From Capnocytophaga canimorsus (lineage in GTDB: Bacteria; Bacteroidota; Bacteroidia; Flavobacteriales; Flavobacteriaceae): DNA of 64,000 bases. This document shows, one piece after another, positions 45,849-57,611 of the stretch. The notes under the pieces were generated by a model. The model did not search any database and had not been told where the DNA came from. It saw nothing but the letters and a program-made list of their open reading frames with translations. A program made the translations under genes and the position numbers. The DNA lies in the NCBI RefSeq assembly GCF_002302565.1, contig NZ_CP022382.1, positions 2,055,001 through 2,119,000 of the forward strand, given 5' to 3'. Positions within the stretch are counted from its first letter, which is position 1. The number at the start of each line of letters is the position of its first letter.

Positions 45849-46247
45849 ATGTACACAGATCCTATAGCAGATTATTTAACAAGAATAAGAAACGCGAATA
45901 ATGCAAGGCATAGAGTAGTGGAGATTCCTTCGTCAAAATTCAAACAAGAAATCACTAAAATTTTGTTTGACCAAGGATATATTTTAAGCTACAAATTTGA
46001 AGAAAATTCCGTACAAGGAACTATCAAAATAGCTTTAAAATACGACAAAGTAACCAAAGAGCCTGTCATTAAGCATTTAGAGAGAGCAAGTAGACCGGGA
46101 CTTAGAAAGTATGCCGGTGCTGATAACCTTCCTCGCGTGTTGAACGGATTGGGCATTGCCATCATTTCTACCTCACAAGGGGTGATGACGGGTAAAAAAG
46201 CCAAGGAGTTGAACATCGGCGGAGAAGTAATTTGTTACGTTTACTAA
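45849..46247 (+). CDS. rpsH: 30S ribosomal protein S8
   Basis: 132 residues. [18 protein letters not shown] and [20 protein letters not shown] are conserved. In E. coli S8 represses the spc operon by binding near rplE; no analogous site was identified here. Confidence 0.99.
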   Translation: MYTDPIADYLTRIRNANNARHRVVEIPSSKFKQEITKILFDQGYILSYKFEENSVQGTIKIALKYDKVTKEPVIKHLERASRPGLRKYAGADNLPRVLNGLGIAIISTSQGVMTGKKAKELNIGGEVICYVY

Positions 46248-46266
46248 TATTATAAAAGACAAAGAA

Positions 46267-46809
46267 ATGTCAAGAATAGGTAAAGCACCCATCAGTATTC
46301 CTGCCGGAGTTACGGTAACGATCAATAATAATATCGTAACGGTAAAAGGAAAATTAGGCGAATTAACCCAAGAGGTTAAAGACATTGCTGTTAAGCAAGA
46401 GGATGGACAATTAGTGTTAGAAAAAACGGCTGAAACTAAAGACCAGAATGCTAAACACGGCTTATACAGAGCTTTGATTAACAATATGGTTATTGGGGTT
46501 TCAGAAGGATTCACTAAAGAGTTAGAGTTAGTTGGGGTAGGATATCGTGCCTCAAACCAAGGACAAAAATTAGACTTGGCTTTAGGATTTTCTCACAATA
46601 TTGTATTAGAGTTGCCACAAGAGGTAAAACTTGAAACAATCAACGAGAAAGGTAAAAACCCAATTATTAAATTAACTTCGCACGATAAACAATTGGTAGG
46701 ACAAGTGGCGGCTAAAATCCGTAGCTTCCGTAAACCAGAACCTTACAAAGGAAAAGGAGTTAAGTTTGTAGGTGAAGTATTAAGAAGAAAAGCAGGTAAA
46801 TCAGCTTAA
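46267..46809 (+). CDS. rplF: 50S ribosomal protein L6
   Basis: 180 residues, two similar domains. [18 protein letters not shown] opens it and the RNA-binding C-terminal part has [18 protein letters not shown]. Near the sarcin-ricin loop. Confidence 0.99.
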   Translation: MSRIGKAPISIPAGVTVTINNNIVTVKGKLGELTQEVKDIAVKQEDGQLVLEKTAETKDQNAKHGLYRALINNMVIGVSEGFTKELELVGVGYRASNQGQKLDLALGFSHNIVLELPQEVKLETINEKGKNPIIKLTSHDKQLVGQVAAKIRSFRKPEPYKGKGVKFVGEVLRRKAGKSA

Positions 46810-46820
46810 TAGTTAGAACG

Positions 46821-47177
46821 ATGGCATTATCAAAAATAGAAAGAAGACAACGCATTAGAAACAGAATCAGAAAAGTAGTTCAAGGTACTGCTGAGCAACC
46901 GCGTTTGGCTGTTTTTAGAAGCAATAATGAAATTTATGCTCAAATTGTAGATGATACCAAAGGTACTACTTTAGTGTCTGCATCTTCAAGAGATAAAGAA
47001 ATAGGAGCCTCTAAAACTACTAAAACCGAAAAAGCGGCTTTGGTAGGGAAAGCACTTGCTGAAAAAGCATTGAAACAAGGTATCGAAAAAGTATCTTTCG
47101 ATAGAGGAGGATATTTATATCACGGTAGAGTAAAATCATTAGCTGACGGAGCCAGAGAGGGCGGACTTAAATTCTAA
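46821..47177 (+). CDS. rplR: 50S ribosomal protein L18
   Basis: 118 residues. [19 protein letters not shown] and the C-terminal [20 protein letters not shown] are typical. Binds 5S rRNA with L5. Six nt before rpsE. Confidence 0.99.
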   Translation: MALSKIERRQRIRNRIRKVVQGTAEQPRLAVFRSNNEIYAQIVDDTKGTTLVSASSRDKEIGASKTTKTEKAALVGKALAEKALKQGIEKVSFDRGGYLYHGRVKSLADGAREGGLKF

Positions 47178-47183
47178 TAAACT

Positions 47184-47708
47184 ATGTATCAGAAATATAA
47201 AAATGTAGAATATGTAAAACCAAGCGGACTTGAATTGAAAGATCGTTTGGTGGGAGTTCAACGTGTTACCAAAGTAACAAAAGGAGGACGAGCATTTGGT
47301 TTTTCGGCTATCGTGGTGGTAGGTGATGAAAACGGTGTAGTGGGTCACGGTTTGGGTAAATCAAAAGAAGTAGCTGATGCTATTGCCAAAGCAGTAGAAG
47401 ATGCTAAGAAAAATTTGGTACGCATTCCGCTTCACGGAACTACATTACCTCACGAGCAAAAAGGAAAATACGGTGGAGCACGTGTATATTTACAGCCAGC
47501 CTCTGAGGGTACTGGAGTAATTGCTGGGGGTGCTGTACGTTCGGTTTTAGAGGCAGTAGGGGTACATAACGTACTTTCAAAATCACAAGGTTCTTCAAAC
47601 CCTCACAACGTGGTGAAAGCTACTTTTGACGCTTTGTTACAGTTGCGTTCAGCTAAAACAATTGCTGCTCAACGTGGAATTTCTTTAGAAAAATTGTTTA
47701 AAGGATAA
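47184..47708 (+). CDS. rpsE: 30S ribosomal protein S5
   Basis: 174 residues. [20 protein letters not shown] (fidelity and spectinomycin-site loop), [19 protein letters not shown] and [15 protein letters not shown] are all conserved. The protein helps mRNA helicase activity at the entry tunnel. Confidence 0.99.
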   Translation: MYQKYKNVEYVKPSGLELKDRLVGVQRVTKVTKGGRAFGFSAIVVVGDENGVVGHGLGKSKEVADAIAKAVEDAKKNLVRIPLHGTTLPHEQKGKYGGARVYLQPASEGTGVIAGGAVRSVLEAVGVHNVLSKSQGSSNPHNVVKATFDALLQLRSAKTIAAQRGISLEKLFKG

Positions 47709-47718
47709 AAAAAATACA

Positions 47719-47901
47719 ATGGCAAAAGTTAAAGTAACACAAGTGAAAAGCCAAATCAAACGCCCTAAGGATCAAAAATTAACCTTAGTGGCTCTTGGTT
47801 TGAAAGGTATTGGAAAAACAGTTGAGCACAATGCAACTCCCAATATTCTTGGTATGATTAATAAAGTAAAACACTTAGTTTCTGTTGAAGAAATTAAATA
47901 A
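47719..47901 (+). CDS. rpmD: 50S ribosomal protein L30
   Basis: 60 residues. [20 protein letters not shown] and the segment [19 protein letters not shown] are typical of the short bacterial form. It is 10 nt after rpsE and 18 nt before rplO. Confidence 0.98.
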   Translation: MAKVKVTQVKSQIKRPKDQKLTLVALGLKGIGKTVEHNATPNILGMINKVKHLVSVEEIK

Positions 47902-47919
47902 TAATTTTTATACGAAGTT

Positions 47920-48372
47920 ATGAACTTGAGTAATTTACAACCTGCAGAAGGTTCAATTCACAGAGAAGGGAAGCGCGTTGGTCGTGGGCAAGGTTCTGGT
48001 AAAGGCGGAACTGCTACTCGTGGGCATAAAGGAGCAAAATCACGCTCAGGCTATTCTAAAAAGATTGGTTTTGAGGGAGGTCAGATGCCTTTACAAAGAC
48101 GTGTACCAAAATTCGGTTTCAAAAACATTAACCGTAAAGAATATGTAGGTATTAACTTGGGGCAATTGCAACAAATGGTTGATGCTGGTAAAATTACCGA
48201 TACGGTTGATTTGGAAACCTTAATTCAACTTCGCCTAGTTAAGAAAACAGATTTAGTTAAAATCTTAGGAGGGGGAGAGTTGAAATCAAAATTAAAAATT
48301 TCTGTTCATAAGTTTACAGCAAGTGCAAAGGCTGCTGTTGAGGCTGCTGGAGGAGAGGCTGTAACCTTGTAA
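47920..48372 (+). CDS. rplO: 50S ribosomal protein L15
   Basis: 150 residues. NLSNLQPAEGSIHREGKRVG and the glycine/arginine-rich RGHKGAKSRSGYSKKIGFEGG penetrate 23S rRNA (quoted in two parts only for recognition; key repeat is GRGQGSGKGGTATRGHKG). It precedes secY by 16 nt, the ordinary spc arrangement. Confidence 0.99.
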   Translation: MNLSNLQPAEGSIHREGKRVGRGQGSGKGGTATRGHKGAKSRSGYSKKIGFEGGQMPLQRRVPKFGFKNINRKEYVGINLGQLQQMVDAGKITDTVDLETLIQLRLVKKTDLVKILGGGELKSKLKISVHKFTASAKAAVEAAGGEAVTL

Positions 48373-48388
48373 TGTATTAAATATTATT

Positions 48389-49735
48389 ATGAAGTTTATC
48401 GAGAACCTAACCAACATTTGGAAAATAGATGAGTTAAGAAACAGAGTTATTTTAACGCTGGGTATTTTGTTAGTTTATCGTTTCGGTGCTCACGTAGTGC
48501 TTCCAGGAATTGATTCGGCTCAGTTACACGAGCTGACTCAAAAAACTTCAGGAGGTGGATTGTTGGACATTTTGAATGCCTTTACAGGAGGAGCTTTTGC
48601 TAATGCCTCTGTTTTTGCTTTAGGAATTATGCCGTACATTTCTGCCTCTATTGTGGTTCAGTTGATGGGAATTGCTATTCCTTATTTGCAAAAACTACAG
48701 AAGGAAGGAGAAAGCGGTCGTAGAAAACTCAATCAAATTACCCGATGGCTAACCATACTAATATGTATTGTTCAAGCGCCTGCTTACCTTTATGGGTTGG
48801 GTGCTTTGGGAGTGCCTGACAGCGCTTTTGTTTTAGGTAAAGGGCTTGATTTTATCATTCCAGCTGTAATCATTTTGGTTACAGGAACCGTTTTTGCAAT
48901 GTGGTTGGGCGAGAAAATCACTGACAAAGGTATAGGTAATGGTATTTCATTGCTTATTATGGTAGGGATTATTGCACGTTTACCTTTGGCATTCTTCTCT
49001 GAAGCTGCATCAAGAATTGAAGGTTCGAATGGAGGTTTGATGCTAATACTTGTTGAATTGATAATTTGGTTTGTAATCATATTGCTATCCATTTTCTTGA
49101 TTATGGCAGTACGCCAAATTCCAGTACAGTACGCTCGTAGAACGGCTGGGGGGGCTGTTGAGAAAAATGTTTTTGGGGCACGTCAGTACATTCCTCTTAA
49201 ATTAAATGCCTCTGGGGTGATGCCTATTATTTTTGCACAGGCTTTGATGTTCGTTCCAGCTGCAGTTGCAGGATTGCTTACTTCGGAAACCGCAAAAGAA
49301 TTTCAAGCAGCATTTGGTGATATCTTTGGATTTTGGTACAACTTGCTTTTTGCTGTACTTATCATCTTATTCACTTATTTTTACACAGCAATTACGGTGC
49401 CTACCAATAAAATGGCAGATGATTTGAAGCGTAGCGGAGGGTTTATCCCTGGTATTCGCCCAGGAAAAGAAACAGCCGATTATTTGGATAAAATTATGTC
49501 GCTTATTACTTTTCCAGGTTCTATTTTCTTGGCACTCATTGCAGTATTTCCTGCCATTTTAGTAAAGATTATAGATATGCAACAAGGTTGGGCAATGTTC
49601 TACGGAGGAACTTCATTACTGATTTTGGTTGGGGTAGCTATTGATACTATGCAACAAGTCAATTCATATTTATTAAATCGTCATTATGATGGTTTGATGA
49701 AAACAGGTAAAAACAGAAAAACAGTTTCACAATAA
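48389..49735 (+). CDS. secY: Protein translocase subunit SecY
   Basis: 448 residues with ten membrane segments. [20 protein letters not shown] opens it, [15 protein letters not shown] lies in TM2, and the cytoplasmic loops PVQYARRT and [17 protein letters not shown] (the SecA and ribosome contacts) are conserved. It forms the Sec channel with SecE and SecG. Neither adk nor map lies between secY and infA, which are only 5 nt apart. Confidence 0.99.
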   Translation: MKFIENLTNIWKIDELRNRVILTLGILLVYRFGAHVVLPGIDSAQLHELTQKTSGGGLLDILNAFTGGAFANASVFALGIMPYISASIVVQLMGIAIPYLQKLQKEGESGRRKLNQITRWLTILICIVQAPAYLYGLGALGVPDSAFVLGKGLDFIIPAVIILVTGTVFAMWLGEKITDKGIGNGISLLIMVGIIARLPLAFFSEAASRIEGSNGGLMLILVELIIWFVIILLSIFLIMAVRQIPVQYARRTAGGAVEKNVFGARQYIPLKLNASGVMPIIFAQALMFVPAAVAGLLTSETAKEFQAAFGDIFGFWYNLLFAVLIILFTYFYTAITVPTNKMADDLKRSGGFIPGIRPGKETADYLDKIMSLITFPGSIFLALIAVFPAILVKIIDMQQGWAMFYGGTSLLILVGVAIDTMQQVNSYLLNRHYDGLMKTGKNRKTVSQ

Positions 49736-49740
49736 CAATT

Positions 49741-49956
49741 ATGGCAAAACAAGCAGCAATTGAACAAGACGGAACCATTGTAGAGGCATTATCAAATGCA
49801 ATGTTTCGGGTTGAATTGGATAATGGACACGTTGTAATAGCACATATTTCAGGCAAGATGCGTATGCACTACATAAAGCTTCTACCTGGTGATAAAGTAA
49901 AGCTCGAGATGAGTCCTTATGATTTAACCAAAGCCCGAATTACTTACAGATATTAA
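49741..49956 (+). CDS. infA: Translation initiation factor IF-1
   Basis: 71 residues, an OB fold. [20 protein letters not shown] and [19 protein letters not shown] are the typical blocks. It occupies the A site during initiation. It is followed by 96 nt with an internal promoter before rpmJ. Confidence 0.99.
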   Translation: MAKQAAIEQDGTIVEALSNAMFRVELDNGHVVIAHISGKMRMHYIKLLPGDKVKLEMSPYDLTKARITYRY

Positions 49957-50017
49957 AAAATAATTGAAGTAGGTGATATTATTTGCAAATAGGTTCAAGT
50001 AATTCAAAATATTTATG

Positions 50018-50025
50018 TAGTTTTG
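50018..50025 (+). promoter_or_regulatory. Internal -7 element before rpmJ
   Basis: TAGTTTTG matches TAnnTTTG, 28 nt before the rpmJ start, in the largest gap between infA and rpsM. It would give rpmJ-rpsM-rpsK-rpsD-rpoA-rplQ its own supply of transcript. No TTG at -33. Confidence 0.5.
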
Positions 50026-50052
50026 CAAACTCTATCAAAATAAAGATTAAAA

Positions 50053-50169
50053 ATGAAAGTTAGAGCATCAATTAAGAAGAGAAGTCCCGAGTGCATTATT
50101 GTGCGTCGTAAAGGGAGATTGTACGTAATTAACAAGAAAAATCCTAAATTTAAACAAAGACAAGGATAA
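50053..50169 (+). CDS. rpmJ: 50S ribosomal protein L36
   Basis: 38 codons, ATG at 50053 to TAA at 50167-50169. The product runs [19 protein letters not shown] and ends [14 protein letters not shown]. Only one cysteine remains, so this is the zinc-free (C-minus) form. It lies 2 nt before rpsM, the standard neighbour. Confidence 0.97.
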   Translation: MKVRASIKKRSPECIIVRRKGRLYVINKKNPKFKQRQG

Positions 50170-50171
50170 TT

Positions 50172-50546
50172 ATGGCAAGGATTGCAGGTATAGATTTACC
50201 AAAAAACAAACGTGGAGTTATTGGATTGACCTACATTTTTGGTATCGGAAAAAGTAGAGCTAAGGAAATTTTAGACAGAGCTCAAGTAAGTGAAGACAAA
50301 AAAGTAAACGAATGGAATGATGATGAAATCAATAGCATTCGTGAAATCGTATCTTCTTATAAGATTGAAGGGGAGTTACGTTCTGAAATCCAATTAAACA
50401 TCAAGCGTTTGATGGATATTGGTTGTTACAGAGGTATCCGTCACAGAAATGGTTTACCACTTCGCGGACAAAGAACCAAAAATAACTCTCGTACAAGAAA
50501 AGGTAAAAGAAAAACTGTTGCGAATAAGAAAAAAGCAACTAAATAA
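50172..50546 (+). CDS. rpsM: 30S ribosomal protein S13
   Basis: 124 residues. [20 protein letters not shown] and [20 protein letters not shown] are the signatures; the basic tail touches P-site tRNA. Followed after 12 nt by rpsK. Confidence 0.99.
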   Translation: MARIAGIDLPKNKRGVIGLTYIFGIGKSRAKEILDRAQVSEDKKVNEWNDDEINSIREIVSSYKIEGELRSEIQLNIKRLMDIGCYRGIRHRNGLPLRGQRTKNNSRTRKGKRKTVANKKKATK

Positions 50547-50558
50547 TAGGTAGGTAGT

Positions 50559-50951
50559 ATGGCAAAATCAAATGCAAAAACTTCAAAGAAGAGAAAAGTT
50601 GTTATTGAATCAGTAGGGGAGGCACACGTTTCGGCTACTTTCAACAATGTTATTATTTCTCTTACTAATAAAAAAGGAGATGTCATTTCGTGGTCTTCTG
50701 CAGGTAAAATGGGTTTTAGAGGGTCAAAGAAAAACACTCCCTATGCTGCACAGGTTGCCGCTGAAGATGCCGCTAAGGTAGCTTTTGATGCAGGGCTTAA
50801 AAAAGTAAAAGTTTACGTAAAAGGACCAGGTAACGGAAGAGAGTCTGCTATTCGTACAATTCACAATGCGGGTATTGAAGTAACTGAAATCATTGATGTT
50901 ACACCACTTCCGCATAACGGATGTCGTCCGCCTAAAAGACGTAGAGTTTAA
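50559..50951 (+). CDS. rpsK: 30S ribosomal protein S11
   Basis: 130 residues. [21 protein letters not shown] and the C-terminal [18 protein letters not shown] with the Asn-Gly that can form isoaspartate are typical. Lies in the 30S platform. Followed by an 89-nt gap with a structured leader. Confidence 0.99.
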   Translation: MAKSNAKTSKKRKVVIESVGEAHVSATFNNVIISLTNKKGDVISWSSAGKMGFRGSKKNTPYAAQVAAEDAAKVAFDAGLKKVKVYVKGPGNGRESAIRTIHNAGIEVTEIIDVTPLPHNGCRPPKRRRV

Positions 50952-50977
50952 TTTTATTTTTATAAATTTTTAAATTA

Positions 50978-51025
50978 GGGAGGTGAATGATTATCGAAGG
51001 AATGCCTTAATTCATAATCCCTCCC
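50978..51025 (+). promoter_or_regulatory. Structured leader before rpsD
   Basis: GGGAGG (50978-50983) pairs with CCTCCC (51020-51025); inside, TGAAT pairs with ATTCA and AAGG with CCTT around AATG. The structure lies 15 nt before the rpsD start. S4 autoregulates its own operon in other bacteria through leader structures, so this is a candidate S4-binding element. Binding itself is inferred. Confidence 0.55.
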
Positions 51026-51040
51026 ATAAATATTTCAAAA

Positions 51041-51646
51041 ATGGCAAGATATACAGGACCAAAAACTAAGATAGCGCGTAAATTTGGAGAGGCTATCTTT
51101 GGAGAGGATAAATCTTTTGAGAAAAAAAATTATCCTCCAGGGCAACACGGTATTAATCGCCGTAGAGCTAAAAAATCAGAATATGCAATTCAGTTGCAAG
51201 AAAAGCAAAAAGCTAAATACACTTACGGAATTCTAGAAAGACAATTCCGTAATATGTACGAAAAAGCAAAAAGAAGTAAAAACGTTACAGGTGAGGTGTT
51301 GTTACAACTTTGCGAATCACGTTTGGACAATGTAGTATTTCGTATGGGAATTGCTCCTACTCGTAGTGCTGCTCGTCAGTTGGTTTCGCACCGTCATATC
51401 ACTGTAAACGGAGAAATCGTTAATATTCCTTCTTATTCACTTCGCCCAGGAGATGTTGTTGGGGTTCGTGAGAAATCAAAATCATTAAGTGTTATTGAAA
51501 ACTCATTGGCAGCAAACAGCACCGTTTACGAGTGGATTACTTGGAATACGGAGAAATTAGAAGGAACTTTTGTTGCCGTGCCTCAACGTCTTCAAATTCC
51601 TGAAAATATTAAAGAACAGTTAATCGTAGAGTTGTACTCTAAATAA
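51041..51646 (+). CDS. rpsD: 30S ribosomal protein S4
   Basis: 201 residues. [20 protein letters not shown], then the S4 RNA-binding domain [20 protein letters not shown] and [19 protein letters not shown]. It nucleates 30S assembly. It has no zinc-binding cysteines at the N-terminus. The upstream leader suggests autoregulation of rpsD-rpoA-rplQ. Confidence 0.99.
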   Translation: MARYTGPKTKIARKFGEAIFGEDKSFEKKNYPPGQHGINRRRAKKSEYAIQLQEKQKAKYTYGILERQFRNMYEKAKRSKNVTGEVLLQLCESRLDNVVFRMGIAPTRSAARQLVSHRHITVNGEIVNIPSYSLRPGDVVGVREKSKSLSVIENSLAANSTVYEWITWNTEKLEGTFVAVPQRLQIPENIKEQLIVELYSK

Positions 51647-51668
51647 TAAATAAGACAGCAGTCAAATT

Positions 51669-52661
51669 ATGGCATTATTCAACTTTCAAAAACCCGATAA
51701 AGTTATAATGATTGATTCATCCAATTTCGAGGGACGCTTTGAGTTTCGCCCCTTGGAGCCTGGCTATGGATTAACAATAGGTAACGCATTGCGCAGAGTA
51801 ATGCTTTCTTCTTTGGAAGGTTTTGCAATCACTTCTGTGAAAATTGATAAAGTAGAGCACGAGTTTTCTACCATTCCAGGAGTTGTAGAAGATGTTACTG
51901 AAATCATTTTGAACTTGAAACAAGTACGCTTCAAACGACAAATTGAGGATGTAGATAATGAAACGGCAACCATAGCCGTTTCGGGTAAAAAGCAATTGAC
52001 TGCCGGTGATTTTCAGAAATACATTTCAGGTTTTCAGGTGTTAAACCCAGACCTAGTGATTTGTAATATGGAATCTACGGTGACTTTTAATATGGAAATC
52101 ACCATTGAGAAAGGACGTGGATACGTTTCGGCAGAAGAAAACGCAAACCCTAATGCCGCTTTGGGGGTTATTGCCACCGATGCTATTTTTACACCCATCA
52201 AAAATGTGAAATATTCCATTGAAAATTATCGTGTTGAGCAAAAAACCGACTATGAAAAATTGGTTTTTGAAATCAAAACGGATGGTTCAATACACCCTAA
52301 AGACGCTTTGACGGAAGCTGCTAAGACTTTGATACATCACTTTATGTTATTCTCTGATGAGCGAATCACTTTGGAGGCCGACGAAATTGCTCAAACTGAT
52401 ACCTATGACGAGGAATCATTGCATATGCGTCAATTGTTGAAAACTAAATTGGTGGATATGGACTTGTCCGTACGTGCTTTGAATTGTTTGAAAGCTGCTG
52501 AAGTAGAAACCTTAGGTGACTTGGTTTCTTTCAACAAAGGCGATTTGATGAAATTCAGAAACTTTGGTAAAAAATCACTCACTGAGCTTGATGAGTTGGT
52601 GGAAAGTAAAGGCTTGAATTTCGGAATGGATTTGTCAAAGTATAAATTAGATAGAGACTAA
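51669..52661 (+). CDS. rpoA: RNA polymerase subunit alpha
   Basis: 330 residues. The N-terminal dimerisation domain ([40 protein letters not shown]) and the C-terminal DNA-contact domain ([40 protein letters not shown]) are both complete. It scaffolds RNA polymerase assembly and reads UP elements. It is 22 nt after rpsD. Confidence 0.99.
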   Translation: MALFNFQKPDKVIMIDSSNFEGRFEFRPLEPGYGLTIGNALRRVMLSSLEGFAITSVKIDKVEHEFSTIPGVVEDVTEIILNLKQVRFKRQIEDVDNETATIAVSGKKQLTAGDFQKYISGFQVLNPDLVICNMESTVTFNMEITIEKGRGYVSAEENANPNAALGVIATDAIFTPIKNVKYSIENYRVEQKTDYEKLVFEIKTDGSIHPKDALTEAAKTLIHHFMLFSDERITLEADEIAQTDTYDEESLHMRQLLKTKLVDMDLSVRALNCLKAAEVETLGDLVSFNKGDLMKFRNFGKKSLTELDELVESKGLNFGMDLSKYKLDRD

Positions 52662-52694
52662 CCTACACACTTTGTGTTATTTAATTAGGAGAAA

Positions 52695-53165
52695 ATGAGA
52701 CACGGAAATAAAATCAACAATTTAGGAAGAAAAACAGCTCACAGAAAAGCGATGTTGGCTAATATGGCTTGTTCTTTGATTGAGCACAAAAGAATAAATA
52801 CAACTTTGGCTAAAGCCAAAGCGCTCAAGATTTATGTTGAGCCTTTGGTAACCAAAGCCAAAGAAGATTCAACGCATAACAGAAGGATTGCTTTCAGTAG
52901 ATTGAGAAACAAGTATGCTGTTACGGAACTTTTCAGAGAAGTAGCTGCTAAAGTTGGTGATCGTCCTGGAGGGTACACACGTATCATTAAGTTGGGTAAC
53001 CGATTGGGAGATAACGCTGAAATGGCTTTAATTGAGTTGGTTGATTTCAATACTACTTACAATGTAGAGAAAGCAGCTAAGAAAAAATCAACACGTAGAG
53101 GAAGAAAAAAAGCCTCTGATAAAACTGTTGACACTCAAGCTGAAGCTTCTGAAAGCAAAGCATAG
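52695..53165 (+). CDS. rplQ: 50S ribosomal protein L17
   Basis: 156 residues. [20 protein letters not shown] is the signature; the core ends near residue 125 and a charged tail ([18 protein letters not shown]) extends it, as in other Bacteroidota. Last gene of the alpha operon, 31 nt before a strong terminator. Confidence 0.99.
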   Translation: MRHGNKINNLGRKTAHRKAMLANMACSLIEHKRINTTLAKAKALKIYVEPLVTKAKEDSTHNRRIAFSRLRNKYAVTELFREVAAKVGDRPGGYTRIIKLGNRLGDNAEMALIELVDFNTTYNVEKAAKKKSTRRGRKKASDKTVDTQAEASESKA

Positions 53166-53196
53166 TTTAATGGCGTTCATTAATAATCATACTTAT

Positions 53197-53232
53197 AAAA
53201 AGGATAGACTTTACGGAGTTTATCCTTTTTTT
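53197..53232 (+). terminator. Terminator of the ribosomal alpha operon
   Basis: Stem AAAAAGGATA / TATCCTTTTT with a partly paired middle (GACT...AGTT), followed by T. Only 23 nt separate it from carA, so carA may depend partly on read-through. Confidence 0.88.
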
Positions 53233-53255
53233 GTACATAACCTAAATCAAATCTA

Positions 53256-54359
53256 ATGAAATATCAAGAAAAGAAAAAAGCTGTAATTTTGTTGGCAGAC
53301 GGTACTGCTTTTTATGGGAAGAGCTTAGGCAATGATGGTACCGTAGTAGGTGAAGTTTGCTTTAATACGGGAATGACTGGTTATCAGGAGATTTTCACAG
53401 ACCCTTCGTACTATGGGCAAATTATGGTAACGGCAAATGCACATATCGGCAATTACGGAATCAATTCAGAGGAAAGCGAATCTGATGGGGTTAAAATAAC
53501 GGGGCTAGTTTGTCGAAATTTTAGTTATGATTATTCCCGTTTTGGTGATTGTGAGTCTTTGCAGCATTTTTTCAATCGTAACAATTTGGTAGCTATTTGC
53601 GAGGTGGATACTAGGGCTTTAGTGGCACATATTCGTGATAACGGCTCTATGAATGCGGTAATTTCTACGGAAACTCTGGACTTGGAACAGCTTAAAAAGA
53701 GGCTTGAACAAGCCCCTGATATGAAGGGACTTGAATTGGCTTCCAAAGTATCCACAAAATCGCCCTATTTCTTTGGCAATGAAAATGCAAAATATAAAAT
53801 AGCTGCTCTTGATTTAGGTATAAAGAGAAATATTTTGCGTAATATGGCCACGCGTGATATGTACATAAAAGTATTCCCGTACAATACTTCCTTGGAAGAG
53901 ATGAAAAGTTGGAATCCAGACGGATACTTTTTATCCAATGGTCCTGGTGACCCTGAGCCTTTAACCGAAGTGATTGCTTTAGCTAAACAAATTATAAAAG
54001 AAAATTTACCGCTTTTTGGTATTTGTTTAGGGCATCAAATTATTGCTCTGGCAAATGGAATAGAAACCTATAAAATGCACAATGGGCATCGTGGAATCAA
54101 TCATCCGGTTAAAAATTTAATTACGGGAAAAGGTGAAATCACTTCGCAGAATCACGGCTTCGCGGTAAATAGAGAACAAGCAGAAGTGCACCCCAATGTA
54201 GAGATAACCCATACGCATCTGAATGACAACACCATTATGGGAATACGTATAAAGGATAAAAAATGTTTCAGCGTACAGTATCATCCTGAGGCTGGTCCTG
54301 GACCTAATGATGCAACGTATCTCTTTGACCAATTTGTCGCGATGTTGGAAAAAAAATAA
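53256..54359 (+). CDS. carA: Carbamoyl phosphate synthase, small (glutaminase) subunit
   Basis: 367 residues. The N-terminal domain (CFNTGMTGYQEIFTDPSYYG) contacts CarB; the C-terminal class I amidotransferase has FGICLGHQ with nucleophile C257 and QYHPEAGPGP with the catalytic His-Glu. It feeds ammonia to CarB for arginine and pyrimidine synthesis. CarB is not in the window. No clear promoter lies in the 23 nt behind the rplQ terminator. Confidence 0.98.
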   Translation: MKYQEKKKAVILLADGTAFYGKSLGNDGTVVGEVCFNTGMTGYQEIFTDPSYYGQIMVTANAHIGNYGINSEESESDGVKITGLVCRNFSYDYSRFGDCESLQHFFNRNNLVAICEVDTRALVAHIRDNGSMNAVISTETLDLEQLKKRLEQAPDMKGLELASKVSTKSPYFFGNENAKYKIAALDLGIKRNILRNMATRDMYIKVFPYNTSLEEMKSWNPDGYFLSNGPGDPEPLTEVIALAKQIIKENLPLFGICLGHQIIALANGIETYKMHNGHRGINHPVKNLITGKGEITSQNHGFAVNREQAEVHPNVEITHTHLNDNTIMGIRIKDKKCFSVQYHPEAGPGPNDATYLFDQFVAMLEKK

Positions 54360-54455
54360 AAATGTTAAAAATCGTTTGAAATATGAAATGTATCTTTTTA
54401 AAGATAACAAAAGTACTTCAAGCGATTTTTTTATAGAATCAAGCCATAACACGAT

Positions 54456-54983
54456 ATGTATAAAGTATATCCTAAAAAACGTTATGACAAAACTTTAGCT
54501 TTACTCAAGCGATTTGCTCGTACCGACGAAATTATTTTGGATTTAGGGGTGCGTAATCCGTTTTCTCAAATTATGGAAGACAATCATTATAAAGTGATAA
54601 ATACACAAGGAGAGGATTTGGATTTTGAGGCATACAAGCTAAAAAGTATTCAGGCAGATTTTGTAACAGCTCTGGAAATTTTAGAGCATCTGGTGAATCC
54701 GTTTGAGGTTTTACGTTCATTACCTGCTAATAAATTATTGGTTACGGTACCTTTGCGTTTGTGGTTTGCTAAGGCTTATAGAAATAAGAGAGACCAACGC
54801 GATTGCCATTATCACGAGTTTGAGGCTTGGCAATTTGATATGCTCTTGGAAAAGGCAGGATGGGAAATTAAGCATCGAATGTGTTGGACGCATCCAGTAC
54901 GTAAGTTGGGAATACGCCCTATTTTACGTTACTTCACTCCACGTTATTACGCTATTTATGCCGAAAAAAAAATCATTAGGTAA
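54456..54983 (+). CDS. Class I SAM-dependent methyltransferase
   Basis: 175 residues, short Methyltransf_23-type Rossmann fold: IILDLGVRNPFSQIMED (motif I), QADFVTALEILEHLVNPFEV (motif IV region with EILEH) and LLVTVPLRLWFAK. The DCHYHEFEAWQFDMLLEKAG segment resembles enzymes acting on small molecules or lipids. Substrate unknown. It lies between carA and eno with 96 and 118 nt gaps and may be transcribed with carA. Confidence 0.78.
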   Translation: MYKVYPKKRYDKTLALLKRFARTDEIILDLGVRNPFSQIMEDNHYKVINTQGEDLDFEAYKLKSIQADFVTALEILEHLVNPFEVLRSLPANKLLVTVPLRLWFAKAYRNKRDQRDCHYHEFEAWQFDMLLEKAGWEIKHRMCWTHPVRKLGIRPILRYFTPRYYAIYAEKKIIR

Positions 54984-55044
54984 TATTACCGAAAAATAAT
55001 AGAAAAAAGACGTTTCAAATAAAGATAAATTCATCGGAAATTAG

Positions 55045-55052
55045 TAAATTTG
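55045..55052 (+). promoter_or_regulatory. -7 element of eno
   Basis: TAAATTTG matches TAnnTTTG, 50 nt before the eno ATG. A TTG is not seen at -33. Confidence 0.5.
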
Positions 55053-55095
55053 TGCCACATTTTAGTTCAACAATAATATAATATTAAATAAATAA

Positions 55096-56394
<1,299 letters not shown>

Positions 56395-56418
56395 TTAAAC
56401 TTTTTGTCATAGATATTT

Positions 56419-56452
56419 AAAAAGCCTCTGAAACAATTTTCAGAGGCTTTTT
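56419..56452 (+). terminator. Bidirectional terminator between eno and asd
   Basis: Perfect 15-bp stem AAAAAGCCTCTGAAA / TTTCAGAGGCTTTTT with a 4-nt loop. The A run on one side and T run on the other serve both convergent genes; asd ends 4 nt away. Confidence 0.92.
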
Positions 56453-56455
56453 GAT

Positions 56456-57451
56456 TTATTTTGATACCAGTCCTTGTTTTATTAGGTATTCAGCGATTTG
56501 AATGGTATTTGTAGCAGCTCCTTTGCGTAGATTATCAGCTACTACCCACATATTGAGTGTTCGAGGTTGTGATTCGTCTTTTCGAATACGTCCTACGAAA
56601 ACCGCATCTTTTCCTTGCGAATATAAAGGCATTGGATATTTATTGTTTTGGGGTTCGTCTTCAAGCACGATGCCCTCCGAGTGGGATAACAATTTTCGAA
56701 CTTCATCTATATGATAATCAGATAGCAACTCTACGTTAATCGATTCACTATGCCCACCCACTACTGGGATTCTTACCGCAGTGGCTGTTACGGCTACAGA
56801 ATCATCACCCAATATTTTTTGGGTTTCACGTACCAACTTCATCTCCTCTTTGGTATATCCGTTTTCTTCAAAAATATCGCAGTGTGGAATGGCGTTGCGA
56901 TGGATTTGGTAATGATAAGCCTTATCTCCTTCTATTCCTTGATATTCGTTTTCTAACTGACGTACGGCTTTTACGCCCGTACCTGTTATTGATTGATAGG
57001 TGGAAACAACGATACGTTTAATACCATATTTTTTGTGTAATGGTGCCAATGCTACCAGCATTTGAATGGTGGAACAGTTGGGATTGGCAATAATTTTGTC
57101 TTCCGAAGTAAGTACATCAGCATTTATTTCAGGAATGACAAGTTTTTTGGTGCTGTCCATACGCCAAGCTGAAGAATTATCCACTACTGTAGTGCCCACT
57201 TGAGCAAATTTTGGTGCCCATTCCAAAGAAATGCTTCCTCCTGCTGAGAAAAGCGCAATATCTGGGCGCAAAGAAACCGCCTGTTGCAGTCCCACTACTG
57301 TATATTCTTTTCCTTTAAATATTATTTTTTTGCCTACCGATTTCTCTGACGCCACAGGAATCAATTCCGTTATTGGAAAATTACGTTCCTCTAATACCTC
57401 TAACATTACGTTACCCACCATTCCAGTAACGCCTACAACAGCTATTCTCAT
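56456..57451 (-). CDS. asd: Aspartate-semialdehyde dehydrogenase
   Basis: 331 residues. NADP-binding VGVTGMVGNVMLEVLEER, active-site ANPNCSTIQ with C126, and GGHSESINVELLSDY with the catalytic histidine. It makes aspartate semialdehyde, the branch point to lysine/diaminopimelate, threonine and methionine. It converges on eno and carries its own -7 element upstream. Confidence 0.98.
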   Translation of the reverse strand: MRIAVVGVTGMVGNVMLEVLEERNFPITELIPVASEKSVGKKIIFKGKEYTVVGLQQAVSLRPDIALFSAGGSISLEWAPKFAQVGTTVVDNSSAWRMDSTKKLVIPEINADVLTSEDKIIANPNCSTIQMLVALAPLHKKYGIKRIVVSTYQSITGTGVKAVRQLENEYQGIEGDKAYHYQIHRNAIPHCDIFEENGYTKEEMKLVRETQKILGDDSVAVTATAVRIPVVGGHSESINVELLSDYHIDEVRKLLSHSEGIVLEDEPQNNKYPMPLYSQGKDAVFVGRIRKDESQPRTLNMWVVADNLRKGAATNTIQIAEYLIKQGLVSK

Positions 57452-57504
57452 ATTTTATTTTTTTAAATTGAAATTACACCTAATATTCTTACTATATTTT
57501 TGTC

Positions 57505-57512
57505 CAAAAATA
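57505..57512 (-). promoter_or_regulatory. -7 element of asd
   Basis: The minus strand reads TATTTTTG, 54 nt before the asd start codon. No TTG at -33. Confidence 0.45.
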
Positions 57513-57591
57513 GTATATTTTCTTTATTTGTTCTCGAAAAAAGAAAGTGAACTATAAAAATGAAACAAATTATTTTAAATAAAACAAAAAT

Positions 57592-57611
57592 ACCACACCT
57601 TTAGGTGTGGT
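57592..57611 (-). terminator. Terminator of mscL
   Basis: Perfect stem ACCACACCT / AGGTGTGGT with a 2-nt centre. On the minus strand it is followed by ATTTTTGTTTTATTT. A second, imperfect hairpin (GCGTGTGTA / TACACAAGC, 57625-57652) lies between it and the mscL stop. Confidence 0.75.
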
